NCBI GenBank assembly: GCA_963788085.1 | Contig: CAWBFS010000058.1 | Span: forward strand, 1 to 64,000 | Source of the DNA: AP-15 sp963788085 | Lineage (GTDB): Bacteria; Pseudomonadota; Alphaproteobacteria; ATCC43930; CGMCC-115725 | Length of the DNA: 64,000 nt | Direction of reading: 5' to 3' | In this document: positions 29,189 to 39,149 of the stretch, piece by piece | Layout: every line of letters begins with the position of its first letter | How positions within the stretch are numbered: position 1 is the stretch's first letter | Position numbers and translations under genes: made by a program | Notes under the pieces: generated by a model | The model's database searches: none | The model's input: the letters and a program-made list of their open reading frames with translations, nothing else | Told to the model about the DNA's origin: nothing

Positions 29189-29656
29189 TCACTCCGATTG
29201 GTTGGTTTCTTCCACCGCGCCAGCCATCTCGGCGGCCGGTTCGGTTTGGGGGCGTATGCTCGCGCCGGCTCGTTTGGCGCCGGGCCGTACGCTGTCGCGG
29301 GCGCGTTCGGTGATGCGAGCCCGCTTGCCGGTCAGACCGCGCAGGTAATAGAGCTTGGCCCGCCGCACCACGCCGCGCCGCACCACATCGATCGAGGTGA
29401 TGCGGGGCGAATATAGCGGGAAGATACGCTCCACCCCCTCGCCGTAAGAGATCTTCCGCAACGTAAAATTCGAGTTCACACCGGCGTTTTTGCGGCCGAT
29501 GCAAACGCCTTCAAAGACCTGGACGCGCTCACGTTCGCCTTCGACGACTTTGACTCCGACCCGCAACGTGTCGCCCGGCTGGAACTCCGGGATGGGCCGG
29601 CTGGCGGCGAGCTTGTCGACCTGCTCCTGCTCGAGCTGCTGCAGAAGGTTCATCAC
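29189..29656 (-). CDS. rplS: Ribosomal protein L19
   Basis: A 155-residue L19 of the large ribosomal subunit: MNLLQQLEQEQVDKL, then PEFQPGDTLRVGVKVVEGER, RVQVFEGVCIGRKNAG and GVERIFPLYSPRI, VVRRGVVRRAKLYYLRGL. The C-terminal extension after ARITERA is longer than in E. coli, as is common in alphaproteobacteria. The start (second Met is conserved) overlaps trmD by four bases. Confidence 0.97.
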   Translation of the reverse strand: MMNLLQQLEQEQVDKLAASRPIPEFQPGDTLRVGVKVVEGERERVQVFEGVCIGRKNAGVNSNFTLRKISYGEGVERIFPLYSPRITSIDVVRRGVVRRAKLYYLRGLTGKRARITERARDSVRPGAKRAGASIRPQTEPAAEMAGAVEETNQSE

Positions 29657-30387
29657 TCCACCTCTCGATCTCTATCGCCGCCACGTTCGGCCACTGTTTC
29701 CTGCGCCGCCCGGTAACGCTCCCACAAATCCGGCCGGCGCTCGCGGGTCAAGCGCTTCGCCTCGGCCCGGCGCCAAGCCCGGATGCGTCCATGATCACCG
29801 GACACGAGCACCTCCGGCACAGCGCGCCCTTGCCACAGCTGTGGGCGAGTATATTGCGGATATTCGAGCAGATCTTCGGCGAAACTCTCCTCGGCGAGCG
29901 CCTCGGCGCATCCGACGACACCCGGCAACAATCGTACACACGCGTCGATCAGAGCGATCGCCGCGGGCTCGCCGCCCGACAGCACAAAGTCGCCGAGGCT
30001 CACCTCCTCGATGCCGCGCGCTTCCAGCACACGCTCGTCCACACCCTCGAAGCGGCCGCAGATCAGGCGCATACCCGGCATCTCGGCAAACTCGCGCACC
30101 CGCTGTTGCTCGAGCCGGCGTCCGCGCGGCGACAGCAGGATCAGCGGTCCCACCCCGCCTGCGCCGGCGATTGCCGCATCGAGCACGTCCGGCCGCATCA
30201 CCATGCCCGGCCCGCCGCCAAACGGCGCGTCGTCGACGGAGCGGTGTTTATCGCCCGCGAAGTCTCGGATGTCCACCGTTTCGAGGCGCCATAGCCCCGC
30301 CTTCAGCGCTCTGCCGGCCAGCGAATAAGCGAGCGGCCCGGGGAGCATTTCCGGGAAGATCGTCAATACCGTCGCGCGCCAAGTCAT
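29653..30387 (-). CDS. trmD: tRNA (guanine-N1)-methyltransferase
   Basis: TrmD methylates G37 of tRNAs reading CNN codons and prevents frameshifting. The 244-residue trefoil-knot enzyme shows VLTIFPEMLPGPL, DDAPFGGGPGMVM, ICGRFEGVDERVLE, SLGDFVLSGGEPAA and PQYTRPQLWQGRAVPEVL, with SGDHGRIRAWRR at the end of the core. It overlaps both rimM and rplS by four bases, as part of the rpsP-rimM-trmD-rplS operon. Frame intact. Confidence 0.97.
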   Translation of the reverse strand: MTWRATVLTIFPEMLPGPLAYSLAGRALKAGLWRLETVDIRDFAGDKHRSVDDAPFGGGPGMVMRPDVLDAAIAGAGGVGPLILLSPRGRRLEQQRVREFAEMPGMRLICGRFEGVDERVLEARGIEEVSLGDFVLSGGEPAAIALIDACVRLLPGVVGCAEALAEESFAEDLLEYPQYTRPQLWQGRAVPEVLVSGDHGRIRAWRRAEAKRLTRERRPDLWERYRAAQETVAERGGDRDREVE

Positions 30388-30933
30388 GGCTCGTCATCGC
30401 CCAGCAGCCCCGGATCGTCCAGTAAACCGGGCGGCGGGTCGAGCACGAGCCGCCCCTGCGCCGGCGCGACGATCGGCACGACTGCCCGGGTGAACGGCAC
30501 CAGCACGGGCGGCGCGCCGTCCCGCGCCAGTTCTAGCGTATCGCCGGCTCCGAAATCGTAGATCGCGCGCACGCGCCCGACCCGCGTCCCGTCCTCCAAT
30601 ACAGCGTCGAGGCCGATCAGATCGGCATGGTAATATTCCTCGGCCTCGGGTTGTGGCAGGGCCGAACGGGGGAGATAGAGACGCAGTCCGCGCAATGCCT
30701 CTGCTTGATCACGGTCCTCGACGCCCGGAAGGCGCGCGATCAGAACGCCCTTTGCGAGGCCGCAAAGACGCAGATCGAAATGCCGGCGGCCGCGTTTCGT
30801 CCTCTAGCGGGCCATAGCCGGCGACGTCCTCGGGCACTTCGGTGAAGCTCTTGATCCGCACCGCTCCCTGGACGCCCTGAGGCCCGGTAACGACCCCGAC
30901 GCAGACCCGGCGCGGCTGCTCCTCATCCCGCAC
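30384..30933 (-). CDS. rimM: Ribosome maturation factor RimM, frameshifted
   Basis: RimM assists assembly of the 30S subunit head through S19. The N-terminal domain (from GTG at about 30933) reads RRVCVGVVTGPQGVQGAVRI then KSFTEVPEDVAGYGPLEDE; after a one-base change near 30785 the next frame gives GLAKGVLIARLPGVEDRDQA and LRGLRLYLPRSALPQ, then the PRC-barrel part EEYYHADLIGLDAVLEDG and VPFTRAVVPIV. The total of about 183 residues is normal. The break sits in a GGCCGCCGG stretch; since rimM is important for growth, sequence error is likely. The start lies at the edge of a GC-rich palindromic stretch and is uncertain. Confidence 0.87.
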
Positions 30934-30994
30934 CGCGCTCCCCGCAGCGGCGCAGGGAGAGGGATATCTCGCTCGCTCCGCGTGTGCGGGAGCG

Positions 30995-31396
30995 TCAGAG
31001 CGGACCAGCACAGAAGGGCAGAGTCGCAGTGGGCTGCAGCTTCGGCCGGCAGGCGGCGCCTGCCGCCTCTTCGGCCGCCTTCAGCCTCTCCTGAGCCCGC
31101 GCTTTCGGCCGAGATTTGACCGGGGTCTCGCGAACCGCCGGTTTCTCGATCAGCCCGGCGTCGCCGAGGAAACGTGCGACCCGATCGGTGGGCAGCGCGC
31201 CGACCCCCAGCCAATGCTGGATCCGTTCGGCCTTGAGGGTCACCCGATCGGCATGCGACCGGTCGAGCATCGGATTATAGGTCCCGAGCTTTTCGATAAA
31301 GCGGCCGTCGCGGGGACTGCGCGAATCCGCGACGACAATGCTGTAGTAGGGCCGCTTCTTTGCGCCGCCGCGCGCAAGGCGGATTTTCAACGCCAT
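30995..31396 (-). CDS. rpsP: Ribosomal protein S16
   Basis: Small-subunit protein S16: MALKIRLARGGAKKRPYYSI, VVADSRSPRDGRFIEKLG and AERIQHWLGVGALPTDRVA are standard. The Lys/Ala-rich tail is typical of alphaproteobacteria, but the last 25 residues (ending TLPFCAGPL) do not look natural, so a further frame error near 31050 is possible. First gene of the rpsP-rimM-trmD-rplS run, 31 bases after ffh. Confidence 0.93.
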   Translation of the reverse strand: MALKIRLARGGAKKRPYYSIVVADSRSPRDGRFIEKLGTYNPMLDRSHADRVTLKAERIQHWLGVGALPTDRVARFLGDAGLIEKPAVRETPVKSRPKARAQERLKAAEEAAGAACRPKLQPTATLPFCAGPL

Positions 31397-31427
31397 CCTG
31401 ACACCCTCGTTCTAGTGCCGCAAACCC

Positions 31428-32827
31428 CTAGTGCCGCAAGCCGGTGGGCAGCAGTCCGGCCAACCCGTGCCGCGCCAAGCCCTTGGGGCCGAGCTTCTTC
31501 ATCTTTTTGGTGATGTCGGCCATGTCCTGATACTGTTTCAGGAGCCGGTTGATTTCCTGCACCGTGGTGCCCGAGCCCGACGCGATGCGCCGGCGGCGCG
31601 AGCCGTTCAGCAGCTTGGGGTTGCGCCGCTCGCTCTTGGTCATCGACGAGATGATCGCCTCTTGGCGCTTGATGATCGCGCTCGTCGATATTCGCCTCGT
31701 CCAGCTGCTTCTTGATCTTGCCGATCCCGGGCAGCAGCTTGAGCATCCCGCCCATGCCGCCCATCCGACGGATCTGGCGCAGTTGCGCGGCGAGGTCGTC
31801 GAGGTCGAACCGGCCTTTCTCCAATTTGGCGGCGAGCTTTTCGGCCTCCTCTTCATCGACCGTCTCGGCGGCCTTCTCGACCAGGCTGACGACGTCGCCC
31901 ATGCCGAGGATGCGCCCGGCAATGCGCTCGGGGTGAAACGGCTCGAGCGCCTCGATGCGTTCGCCGACCCCCATCAGCACGATCGGCTTGCCGGTGATCG
32001 CGCGCATCGACAATGCGGCGCCGCCGCGGGCGTCGCCGTCGACCCGGGTCAGCACGATCCCGGTGATGCCGGCGCGTTCGCCAAAGGCTTTGGCGACATT
32101 GACCGCGTCCTGACCGGTCATCGCATCGGCAACGAGCAAGGTCTCGTGCGGGTTCGCGGCCTCGCGCACCGCCGCGACTTCGAGCATCAGCTCTTCGTTG
32201 ACGTGAAGCCGGCCGGCGGTGTCGAGGATCACGACGTCGTAGCCCTCGGTGCGTCCGGTCTGCAATGCCCGCCGGGTGATCGCGACCGGCCTCTCGCCCG
32301 GCACGATCGGCAACGAAGTCACGCCGATCTGGCGGCCCAGAATGGCGAGCTGCTCCTGCGCCGCCGGCCGCTGCACGTCGAGCGAGGCGAGCAATACTTT
32401 TTTGCGGTTTTGCGCCTTCAGCCGGTTGGCGATCTTCGCCGCCGTCGTGGTTTTGCCCGAGCCCTGCAGTCCGACCAGCATGACCGCGACAGGGGAAGGG
32501 GCGTTCAGGTCAATCCCATTGGTCCTGGCGGCGCCTTCACGCCCCCGGGACGCCGCCGGGACCGCCCCCGAGCACTTCGATGAGATGGTCGTGGACGATT
32601 TTGACGACCATCTGCGCCGGCGTCACCGACCGTAGCACCTCTTGCCCGAGCGCCTTCTCGCGAACCGCGGCGACAAAGTCCCTGACAACGGGCAGCGCCA
32701 CATCGGCCTCGAGCAGAGCGATCCGGATCTCGCGCAACGCGGTCCCGACATCGGCCTCGGTCAGCGCGCCATGGCGGCGCAGCCGGTCGAATACATCGCC
32801 GAGCCGATCACTGAGGCTGTCGAACAT
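31428..32827 (-). CDS. ffh: Signal recognition particle protein Ffh, two apparent frameshifts
   Basis: The GTPase of the signal recognition particle, which with 4.5S RNA delivers membrane proteins to FtsY. The N domain (MFDSLSDRLGDVFDRLRRHG) ends at a break near 32545 inside a GGGGG run; the next frame starts the G domain with VMLVGLQGSGKTTTAAKIA, then LDTAGRLHVNEELM and TRVDGDARGGAALSM. The M domain includes GGMLKLLPGIGKIKKQLD, then a second break near 31680 in ATCGCGCTCG; the following frame supplies SMTKSERRNPKLLNGSRRRR and the RNA-binding GSGTTVQEINRLLKQY, ending at 31428. Ffh is essential, so both breaks are most likely errors in the sequence. Confidence 0.93.
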
Positions 32828-33343
32828 CCCCGTCCTCGATAATCATTCCTCGAAACTCATCTGCGACAGCAAAAACGCCAGTGCGCGAAACTCGCGGACT
32901 GGCGGCCCGGGCTCTCACCGCGGGTGATGTCGCTCGCTTCTCCGGAAGCGCAGCCGGAACGTAGTCGCAACGCGGCTTTCTGTCAATTGCGCCAGCCAAC
33001 CGAAGTAAAGAGGCTCAGCAAGAATGCGCTGCATAGGGTGCCGTGCGTGCTTCGAGACGCGCCCCGGCTGTGCCGGGTCGTTCCTCAGCATGAGGGGATG
33101 TTGTTACTGGCATTAAGAAAAACGCCTCATCCTGAGGCGCCTCGCGAAGCGAGGCCTCGAAGGACCGTCACGCAACGAGGCGATCGGCCAATGCCGAGCT
33201 ATCGACGCAATTTTGAGCCGGGCAGCTTCCCGATTTGCTCTCCTTTATTGGCAGCCGATCGACCCAATTTAGAGGGGTGTCGCTGCATCTCCACCGCTTA
33301 CGAGAATTGAGGGCGCGGCTCCCGCCGTCGCATTCCTGTCCCG
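32828..33343. other. Intergenic region with a REP-type repeat
   Basis: No gene is evident. It separates ffh from the divergent oxidoreductase gene and contains the incomplete third copy of the MITE-like repeat. Confidence 0.5.
33040..33170. repeat. MITE-like dispersed repeat, partial copy
   Basis: Shares the inner part of the repeats at 1978 and 57115: GCGTGCTTCGAGACGCGCC, CCTCAGCATGAGG, a short spacer containing TACTGGCATTAAG (compare TGATGGCATTAGAG in copy 1), then CCTCATCCTGAGG and GCCTCGAAGGACCGTCACG. The TGTCAGGAAATT ends are not recognisable here. Confidence 0.6.
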
Positions 33344-36300
33344 ATGACCAACCTCGTCCTCCAGCACGGGTTCTCTTTCGCCGATCTTTATGATCGCGAC
33401 GGTCTCGTTCGGCTGGATCGGGCATTTGTTGCCCATCTTGCCGAAACCGATATCGGTTTGCACGACCGGCTGATGGCGGCGCGGCGCGACCCCGAAATCA
33501 TCGAGGGCCTCGACGAATCCAACCTGCTGGTCGATCTCGCGCCCCATCTCGAAGATTTCATCGGCGAGCTGTTCGGGATCGCAGCCGAGGTGCGGGCATT
33601 GCAGGCGCGCCATCACGAACTGGCGCCGCTCTACTCGGTCAAGCGGCTGTTCGTGCAGCGGCGCGCCGTCAAGGGCGTCAAAGAAGCCGATGCCATGGCG
33701 ATCGACGGAGCCGGGTTGGCCAGCGACCTCGATCGGCTGATCGGCGCGCCGCCTGATGAACCGATCGGCCCGTGGGAGCGGCGCTATTCCGAGCATGTCG
33801 CGAAGTGGCTGGAGGACGAGGCCGCCAATGCGGGTCCGCTGGAGGTTGCGCAGCGCTATGCCGCCTGGGCGACATTGTCCCCGGAAGGCCGCCGCAAGCA
33901 TCGGCGCGGCGTGCTGTTCAAGGTGCCGCACCGGCTCGACATGCATCATCTCGTGCCGGTCGAGACCGTCGAGCGTGACGGCGTCGCGATGCTGCGGCTG
34001 CCCGAGGACGAATGGCGGCGGCGCGACGGGTTTGCGCTGACCGACCCTGGCACCGACCTGACGGGCGCGCTCGACCAGGCGAATTACTGCATCTGGTGTC
34101 ACAACCAGGGGAAGGACAGCTGCTCGAAGGGGCTCAAGGAGAAGGACGGCGCGTTCAAAAAGAGCGTGTTCGGCGTCACGCTCGCCGGCTGCCCGCTCGA
34201 GGAGAAGATCTCGGAAATGAACCTGGTGAAGGCGCGCGGTAACAGCCTCGGCGCCCTCGCCATCGTCGCGGTCGACAATCCGATCTGCGCCGCGACCGGC
34301 CACCGCATCTGCAACGACTGCATGAAGGCCTGCATCTACCAGCGGCAGGACCCGGTCGACATCCCGCAGATCGAGACCCGTACGTTAAAGGATGTGCTGG
34401 GCCTTCCCTGGGGATTCGAGATCTATTCGCTGCTGACCCGCTGGAACCCGCTCAACATCCGGCGGCCGCTGCCGCGCCCGCAAAGCGGCTACAAGGTGCT
34501 CGTCGTCGGACTCGGGCCGGCGGGTTTCACGCTTGCGCACCACCTGATGAACGACGGCCATTTCGTCGCGGCGGTCGATGGGCTCAAGATCGAGCCTCTG
34601 CCGACTGAGATCGGCGGCGTCACGCTCGACGGCGCGCGGCGCGCATTCGAGCCGATCCGCGATGTCGCGACCCTGGTCGAAGGCCTCGACGACCGCGTCA
34701 TGGCGGGGTTCGGCGGGGTCGCCGAGTACGGCATTACCGTTCGCTGGGACAAGAATTTCCTGAAAATCATCCGCTTGCTGCTCGAGCGCCGGGCGAGCTT
34801 TTCGATGTATGGCGGCGTCCGCTTTGGCGGGACGATTACGATCGACAGTGCATTCGATCTTGGCTTCGATCATGTTGCGCTGTGCGCCGGGGCGGGGCGG
34901 CCGACCGTCATTCCGATGAAGAACGGCCTCGCGCCGGGTGTGCGGCAAGCCTCCGATTTCCTGATGGCGTTGCAATTGACCGGCGCGGCCAAGACCGACA
35001 GCATCGCCAATCTGACCGTGCGCCTGCCGGTCGTCGTGATCGGCGGCGGTCTGACGGCGATCGACACGGCGACCGAGTCGCTGGCCTATTATCCGCTCCA
35101 GGTCGAAAAATTCCTGTCGCGTTACGAGATCCTGGTCGCCGAACGCGGCGAGGAGGCGGTGCGCGCGCAATGGACGCCGGCGGAGCGCGAGACTGCCGTC
35201 GAATTCATCGACCATGCCCGCGCGATCCGCGCCGAGCGCGAAGCCGCCCTGCCGCGAAAGCCGCGCGCCGCGCTTCGCCAACCTGATCGACTGCTTGGGG
35301 CGGGGTGACGATCGCCTACCGCCGGCGCCTCGTCGATTCGCCGAGCTACACCCTCAACCACGAGGAAGTCGCGAAAGCGATGGAGGAGGGGATCCGCTTT
35401 GCGGAACTCCTGACCCCGGTCGAGGTCGATGTCGATCGTCTTCGGCCAGGCCGCGGCGTTGCGGCTGACCCGGCACAGCGTGACTGAGGTCGGCGGCCAT
35501 CGCCCCGACCCGAACCAGGGGCCGGGCGAGGAGATCGTGCTGCCGGCGCGCACGATCCTCGTCGCAGCAGGAACCCAGCCGAACACGGTGCTCGGCCGCG
35601 AGGATCCCGAACACATCGTCCTCGACGGCCGCTATTTCCGTGCGCTGGACGAAGAGGGAAATCCGGCGACCCCCGAGCGGGTCGTCAAACCTTCGGCGGT
35701 GCGGGTGTTGACCCACCTGCGCCCCGATGGGCGGGCGGTCAGCTTTTTTGGCGACCTTCATCCGAGCTTTGCCGGCAATGTCGTCAAGGCGATGGGCGGC
35801 GCCACCCTGGGTTATCCGGTGATCAGCCGCATGCTCGCGCGGCTCACCCCGTCGGCGCCCTCGCCGGTCGAGCTGATGGCGCGGCTCGATTACGAGCTGC
35901 GTGCCCGGGTGCACGAGATCGTCCGCCTGACGCCGAACATCATCGAGGTCGTCGTGCGGGCGCCGATCGCCGCGCGCGCCTTCAAGCCCGGCCAGTTCTA
36001 TCGGCTGCAGAATTACGAGCGCTTGGCGCCGCGGGTCGATGGCACGACCCTGGCAATGGAAGGGCTGGCGTTGACCGGCGCCGGGATCGACACGGAAAAG
36101 GGCCTCCTGTCGACGGTCGTGCTCGAGATGGGCGGCTCCTCCGACCTCTGCGCGCTCCTCAAGCCGGGCGAGCCGGTGATCCTGATGGGGCCGACCGGCA
36201 CGCCGACCGAGACGCCCGTCGGGCGAGACCGTATTGCTGGTCGGCGGCGGGCTCGGCAATGCGGTGCTGTTCTCGATCGGCGCGGCGTTCCGCGCGCGCG

Positions 36301-36884
36301 GCTCGCGGGTGCTCTATTTCGCCGGCTACAAGCTCGTGCAGGACCGCTACAAGGTCGAGGAGATCGAGCACGCCGCCGATTGCGTCGTGTGGTGCTGCGA
36401 CGAGGCGCCGGGCTTTGTGCCGGGCCGGCCGCAGGACCGCGCCTTTGTCGGCAATATCGTCGCGGCGATTGAAGCTTATGGCCGGGGCGCGTTGGGGTCG
36501 GTCATGATCCCACTGTCGGCGGTCGACCGCATCATTGCGATCGGCTCGGACGGCATGATGGCCGCCGTCGCCGAGGCGCGCCAGGCGGGATTGAAGCGCT
36601 ATTTCCGCCCGGACCACCGCGCGATCGCGTCGATCAACTCGCCGATGCAGTGCATGATGAAGGAGATCTGCGCGCAGTGCCTGCAGCGCCACCGCGATCC
36701 GGTGACCGGCACCGAGACCGTCGTCTTCTCCTGCTTCAACCAGGATCAGGAAATGGACCGCGTCGATTTCCGCACCTTGCGCCGCCGCCTGTCGCAAAAC
36801 GGCGTCCAGGAAAAACTCACCAAACTCTGGGTCGACCGCTGCCTGCAGCACCTCGGCGAACGCCCCGCGATCGCGGCGGAGTAA
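33344..36884 (+). CDS. Large Fe-S/flavin oxidoreductase (GltD-like plus PyrK/FNR-like), several frameshifts
   Basis: A protein of about 1,180 residues once four frame changes (near 35265, 35300, 35430 and 36220) are bridged. Order of parts: an N-terminal region of about 240 residues without a known family; a cysteine-rich region with ANYCIWCHNQGKDSCSKG, AGCPLEEKI and HRICNDCMKACIYQ, likely for iron-sulfur clusters as in GltD-type proteins; a two-dinucleotide flavoprotein with VLVVGLGPAGFTLAHHLM and VVVIGGGLTAIDTATES; then a ferredoxin-reductase-like domain (FKPGQFYRLQNYE, VLLVGGGLGNAVLFSIGA) ending with a cysteine site MKEICAQCLQRH as in PyrK. It probably moves electrons between NAD(P)H and an unknown partner. 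Stop at 36884. Confidence 0.8.
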
Positions 36885-37201
36885 GGGCCGTACTGTCGAT
36901 CCGGATCCCGCTAACCTTCCCCGCCGCCCTTCGTTCTTCTCGCATCAGACCAACGAGCGGCGCGACCGCCGCATTCGCGCGAGATTGCAGAGCGGTGATC
37001 GCCCGGCGGAGATAGCAAGGGGCGAACACTGCAAACCTGCATTGGTCTGTGAGAAGCGCAACGAGCGTCTCGAAAGGGGCAGCGCTTTGCGCCAGAAAAT
37101 ATGGCGCCTGATCAACCGCACGCCACCGGAAGAGCGCACGCGCCTTCAAATGTAGCAGGCGGTGCGGGGGTCCCAAAGTATTGCAATCGGGGGAAATCGG
37201 A
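36885..37201. other. Intergenic, no gene recognised
   Basis: Between the oxidoreductase stop and the hicB stop. Open frames exist on the minus strand but none resembles a protein I know, and there is no clear ribosome binding site. Confidence 0.4.
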
Positions 37202-37648
37202 TTACGCCGCCGGCTTCTCGTGCAGCTCGATAGCTATGGCATACCCGAGCGCCGATAATGCAACCTCGAGATCATTTAGCCTGCTCGCGGCGCGCGGATC
37301 GATCAGGCGCGCTGCCTTGCGGGCGTCGATGTCGAGGAGGCGGGCGAGGTCGGCGACAGTCATCTCCCGCGTCCGCAGGGCGCTGTATAGCGCCGCCTTC
37401 AACGCTATCGTCGGTTCAGGCGGGACCCAATGCTGCCCGCGGCGCAAGCGGCTCGGCGGCGGGATGCCCTCGCCCCGGTTGATCCGGCCGGCAAGCGCCT
37501 CGGATAAACAATCGGCGGCTTCGGCAAGCGCCTCCGCCTCGTCGGCCCCGTCGGTTAGGGCCTCGGGCAAATCGGGAAAGTGGACGACAAGGCGGCCTTC
37601 CTCATCCGGCTCAAGCCGGGCGGGAAATCCGTAACGACCTGTAGCCAA
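37202..37648 (-). CDS. hicB: HicB-type antitoxin
   Basis: A 148-residue HicB. The N-terminal partly degraded RNase-H fold reads YGFPARLEPDEEGRLVVHFP then PDLPEALTDGADEAEALAEA, the standard HicB pattern; the C-terminal half has an HTH region, MTVADLARLLDIDARKAARL. It would neutralise HicA by binding and repress the operon through the HTH. It follows hicA by 12 bases, giving the toxin-first order typical of HicAB. Confidence 0.9.
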   Translation of the reverse strand: MATGRYGFPARLEPDEEGRLVVHFPDLPEALTDGADEAEALAEAADCLSEALAGRINRGEGIPPPSRLRRGQHWVPPEPTIALKAALYSALRTREMTVADLARLLDIDARKAARLIDPRAASRLNDLEVALSALGYAIAIELHEKPAA

Positions 37649-37660
37649 ACCGTAATTCTC

Positions 37661-37876
37661 CTATCGCAAGTCCCGCTCGCTAAGCCCCAGTTGGCGCAGC
37701 ATCGCATGGAGCAAACCGGGCCTGATTTCAGCGCGTCGGTCTTTGAGCACGGTAAAGCGCTCGCCGAAATAGAGCGTTCCGTGGCTGCCCTTTCCGCGCT
37801 CCTCGTCAAAGCGGACGACCACTCCTCGTCGGCTGCCGAGCCGTCTCAATCGGCGCAGCAGCTCGTTTCCGGTCAT
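37661..37876 (-). CDS. hicA: HicA-type mRNA interferase
   Basis: A 71-residue toxin with a dsRNA-binding-like fold: MTGNELLRRLRRLGSRRG, then GKGSHGTLYFGERFTVLKDR with the catalytic histidine in GSH, and RPGLLHAMLRQLGLS at the end. HicA cleaves mRNA independently of ribosomes. ATG 37876 was chosen because it gives the usual short N-terminus; longer in-frame extensions run into the duplicated gene fragment next door. First gene of the module. Confidence 0.88.
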   Translation of the reverse strand: MTGNELLRRLRRLGSRRGVVVRFDEERGKGSHGTLYFGERFTVLKDRRAEIRPGLLHAMLRQLGLSERDLR

Positions 37877-37935
37877 GTGCAGAGGAATAGGACACTCGGA
37901 CACCGTGGCCAAGCAGTAATAGGACATTTTGATCA

Positions 37936-38609
37936 CTGAAGCCGGGCGAGCTCTCGGTCGGCGGCGGGCGCGGCGATGCGGTATTGTTCTCGATCGGCGC
38001 AGGCATTCCGCGCGCGCGGCTCGCGGTGCTCTATTTCGCCGGCTATAAATTGCTGCAGGACCGCTACAAGGTCGAGGATATCGAGCACGCCGCCGACTGC
38101 GTCGTGTGGTGCTGCGACGAGGCGCCGGCGTTTGTGCGAGCCGGCCGCAGGACCGCGTTTTTGTCGGCAACATCGTCGAGGCGATCGAAGCTTATGGCCG
38201 CGGCTCATTTGGGCCGGTCATGATCCCACGTCGGCGGTCTACCGCATAATCGCAATCGGCTCGGACGGCATGATGGCCGCCGTCGCCCGAGGCCCGCCAG
38301 GCGGGGCTCAAGCGCTATTTCCGTCCCGACCACCGCGTGATCGCGTCGATCAATTCGCCGATGCAAGGCATGATGAAGGAGATCTGTGCGCAGTGCCTTC
38401 AGCGCCACCGTGATCCGGTGACCGGCACCGAGACGGTCGTCTTCTCCTGTTTCAACCAGGACCAGCAGATGGACCGCGTCGATTTTCGAACTCTGCGCCG
38501 CCGCCTGTCGCAAAACGGCGTGCAAGAGAAATTGACCAAGCTCTGAGTTGACCGCTGCCTGCAGCATCCGGGCGAACGCCCCGCCATGGCGGCGGAAGGA
38601 AGAGCGGTG
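37936..38609 (+). pseudogene. Decayed partial copy of the 3' end of the large oxidoreductase
   Basis: This segment repeats the last part of the gene at 33344-36884. Aligned stretches: LYFAGYKLLQDRYKVEDIEH versus LYFAGYKLVQDRYKVEEIEH, then HAADCVVWCCDEAP, RIIAIGSDGMMAAVA and MKEICAQCLQRHRDPVTGT. The copy starts with LKPGE, then lacks about 65 bases present in the parent, has several frame changes (near 38030, 38140, 38235 and 38290) and has TGA in place of the Trp codon in KLWVDRCLQ. No intact frame remains. The parent ends 1.05 kb upstream and the HicAB module lies between. Confidence 0.9.
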
Positions 38610-38731
38610 TAGGCTGGTAGGTTGAGGCTGATATATTCGGCCTCATAGCCGCCGGAGAAACGAGCAGGAATGCGCTCGCGCACTCGATCGGGATACTGGC
38701 CGTCGCTATCGATGCGTGACAAGAGTGCGCG

Positions 38732-39149
38732 ATGAGCCTTGACATCACATCGCTGGGCAACGCCGTACGGCGGCTTCGCGAGGGCCTCGAGCGTTACAAC
38801 CGCGAGCCGACCGATGAGCAGATCCGCGATGGGCTGATCCAGCGCTTCGAGTTCACCTATGAGCTGACCCACAAGATGCTCAAGCGGTATCTCGAGGAGA
38901 TCGCGGCCTCGCCCGACGAAATCGAGCGGATGCCGTCTGCCGATTTGATCCGGTCCGGAAATGCTCAGGGCTTGCTGCGGAGCGACTGGCCGGTTTGGCG
39001 GCGGTTTCGCGAGATGCGCGCCCGCACGAGCCATACACACGAGCCATACATATGATGCCAAGGTGGCGTCACAGGTCGCCTCGGCGATCCCAGGGTTTCC
39101 GGAAGAAGCCGAGCGCTTCTGCGCCGAACTGCAACGGCGGCTCGCATGA
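38732..39149 (+). CDS. HEPN-family nucleotidyltransferase partner (HI0074-like), frameshifted by a tandem duplication
   Basis: The HEPN half of a HEPN-MNT pair. MSLDITSLGNAVRRLREGLE, RFEFTYELTHKMLKRYLEE and WRRFREMRARTSHT carry the family features; the RxxxxH-type site (RARTSH) is at the break. After it, the correct frame would read YDAKVASQVASAIPGFPEEA and end ELQRRLA at 39149. The cause is visible: the 13-mer CACGAGCCATACA occurs twice in tandem at 39025-39050, adding 13 bases and ending the frame early at 39055. Removing one copy restores about 134 residues. The stop at 39149 overlaps the MNT start. Confidence 0.85.
39025..39050 (+). repeat. 13-bp perfect tandem duplication in the HEPN gene
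   Basis: CACGAGCCATACA at 39025-39037 is followed at once by the same 13 bases at 39038-39050. The unit length is not a multiple of three, so it shifts the frame by one. Confidence 0.95.
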
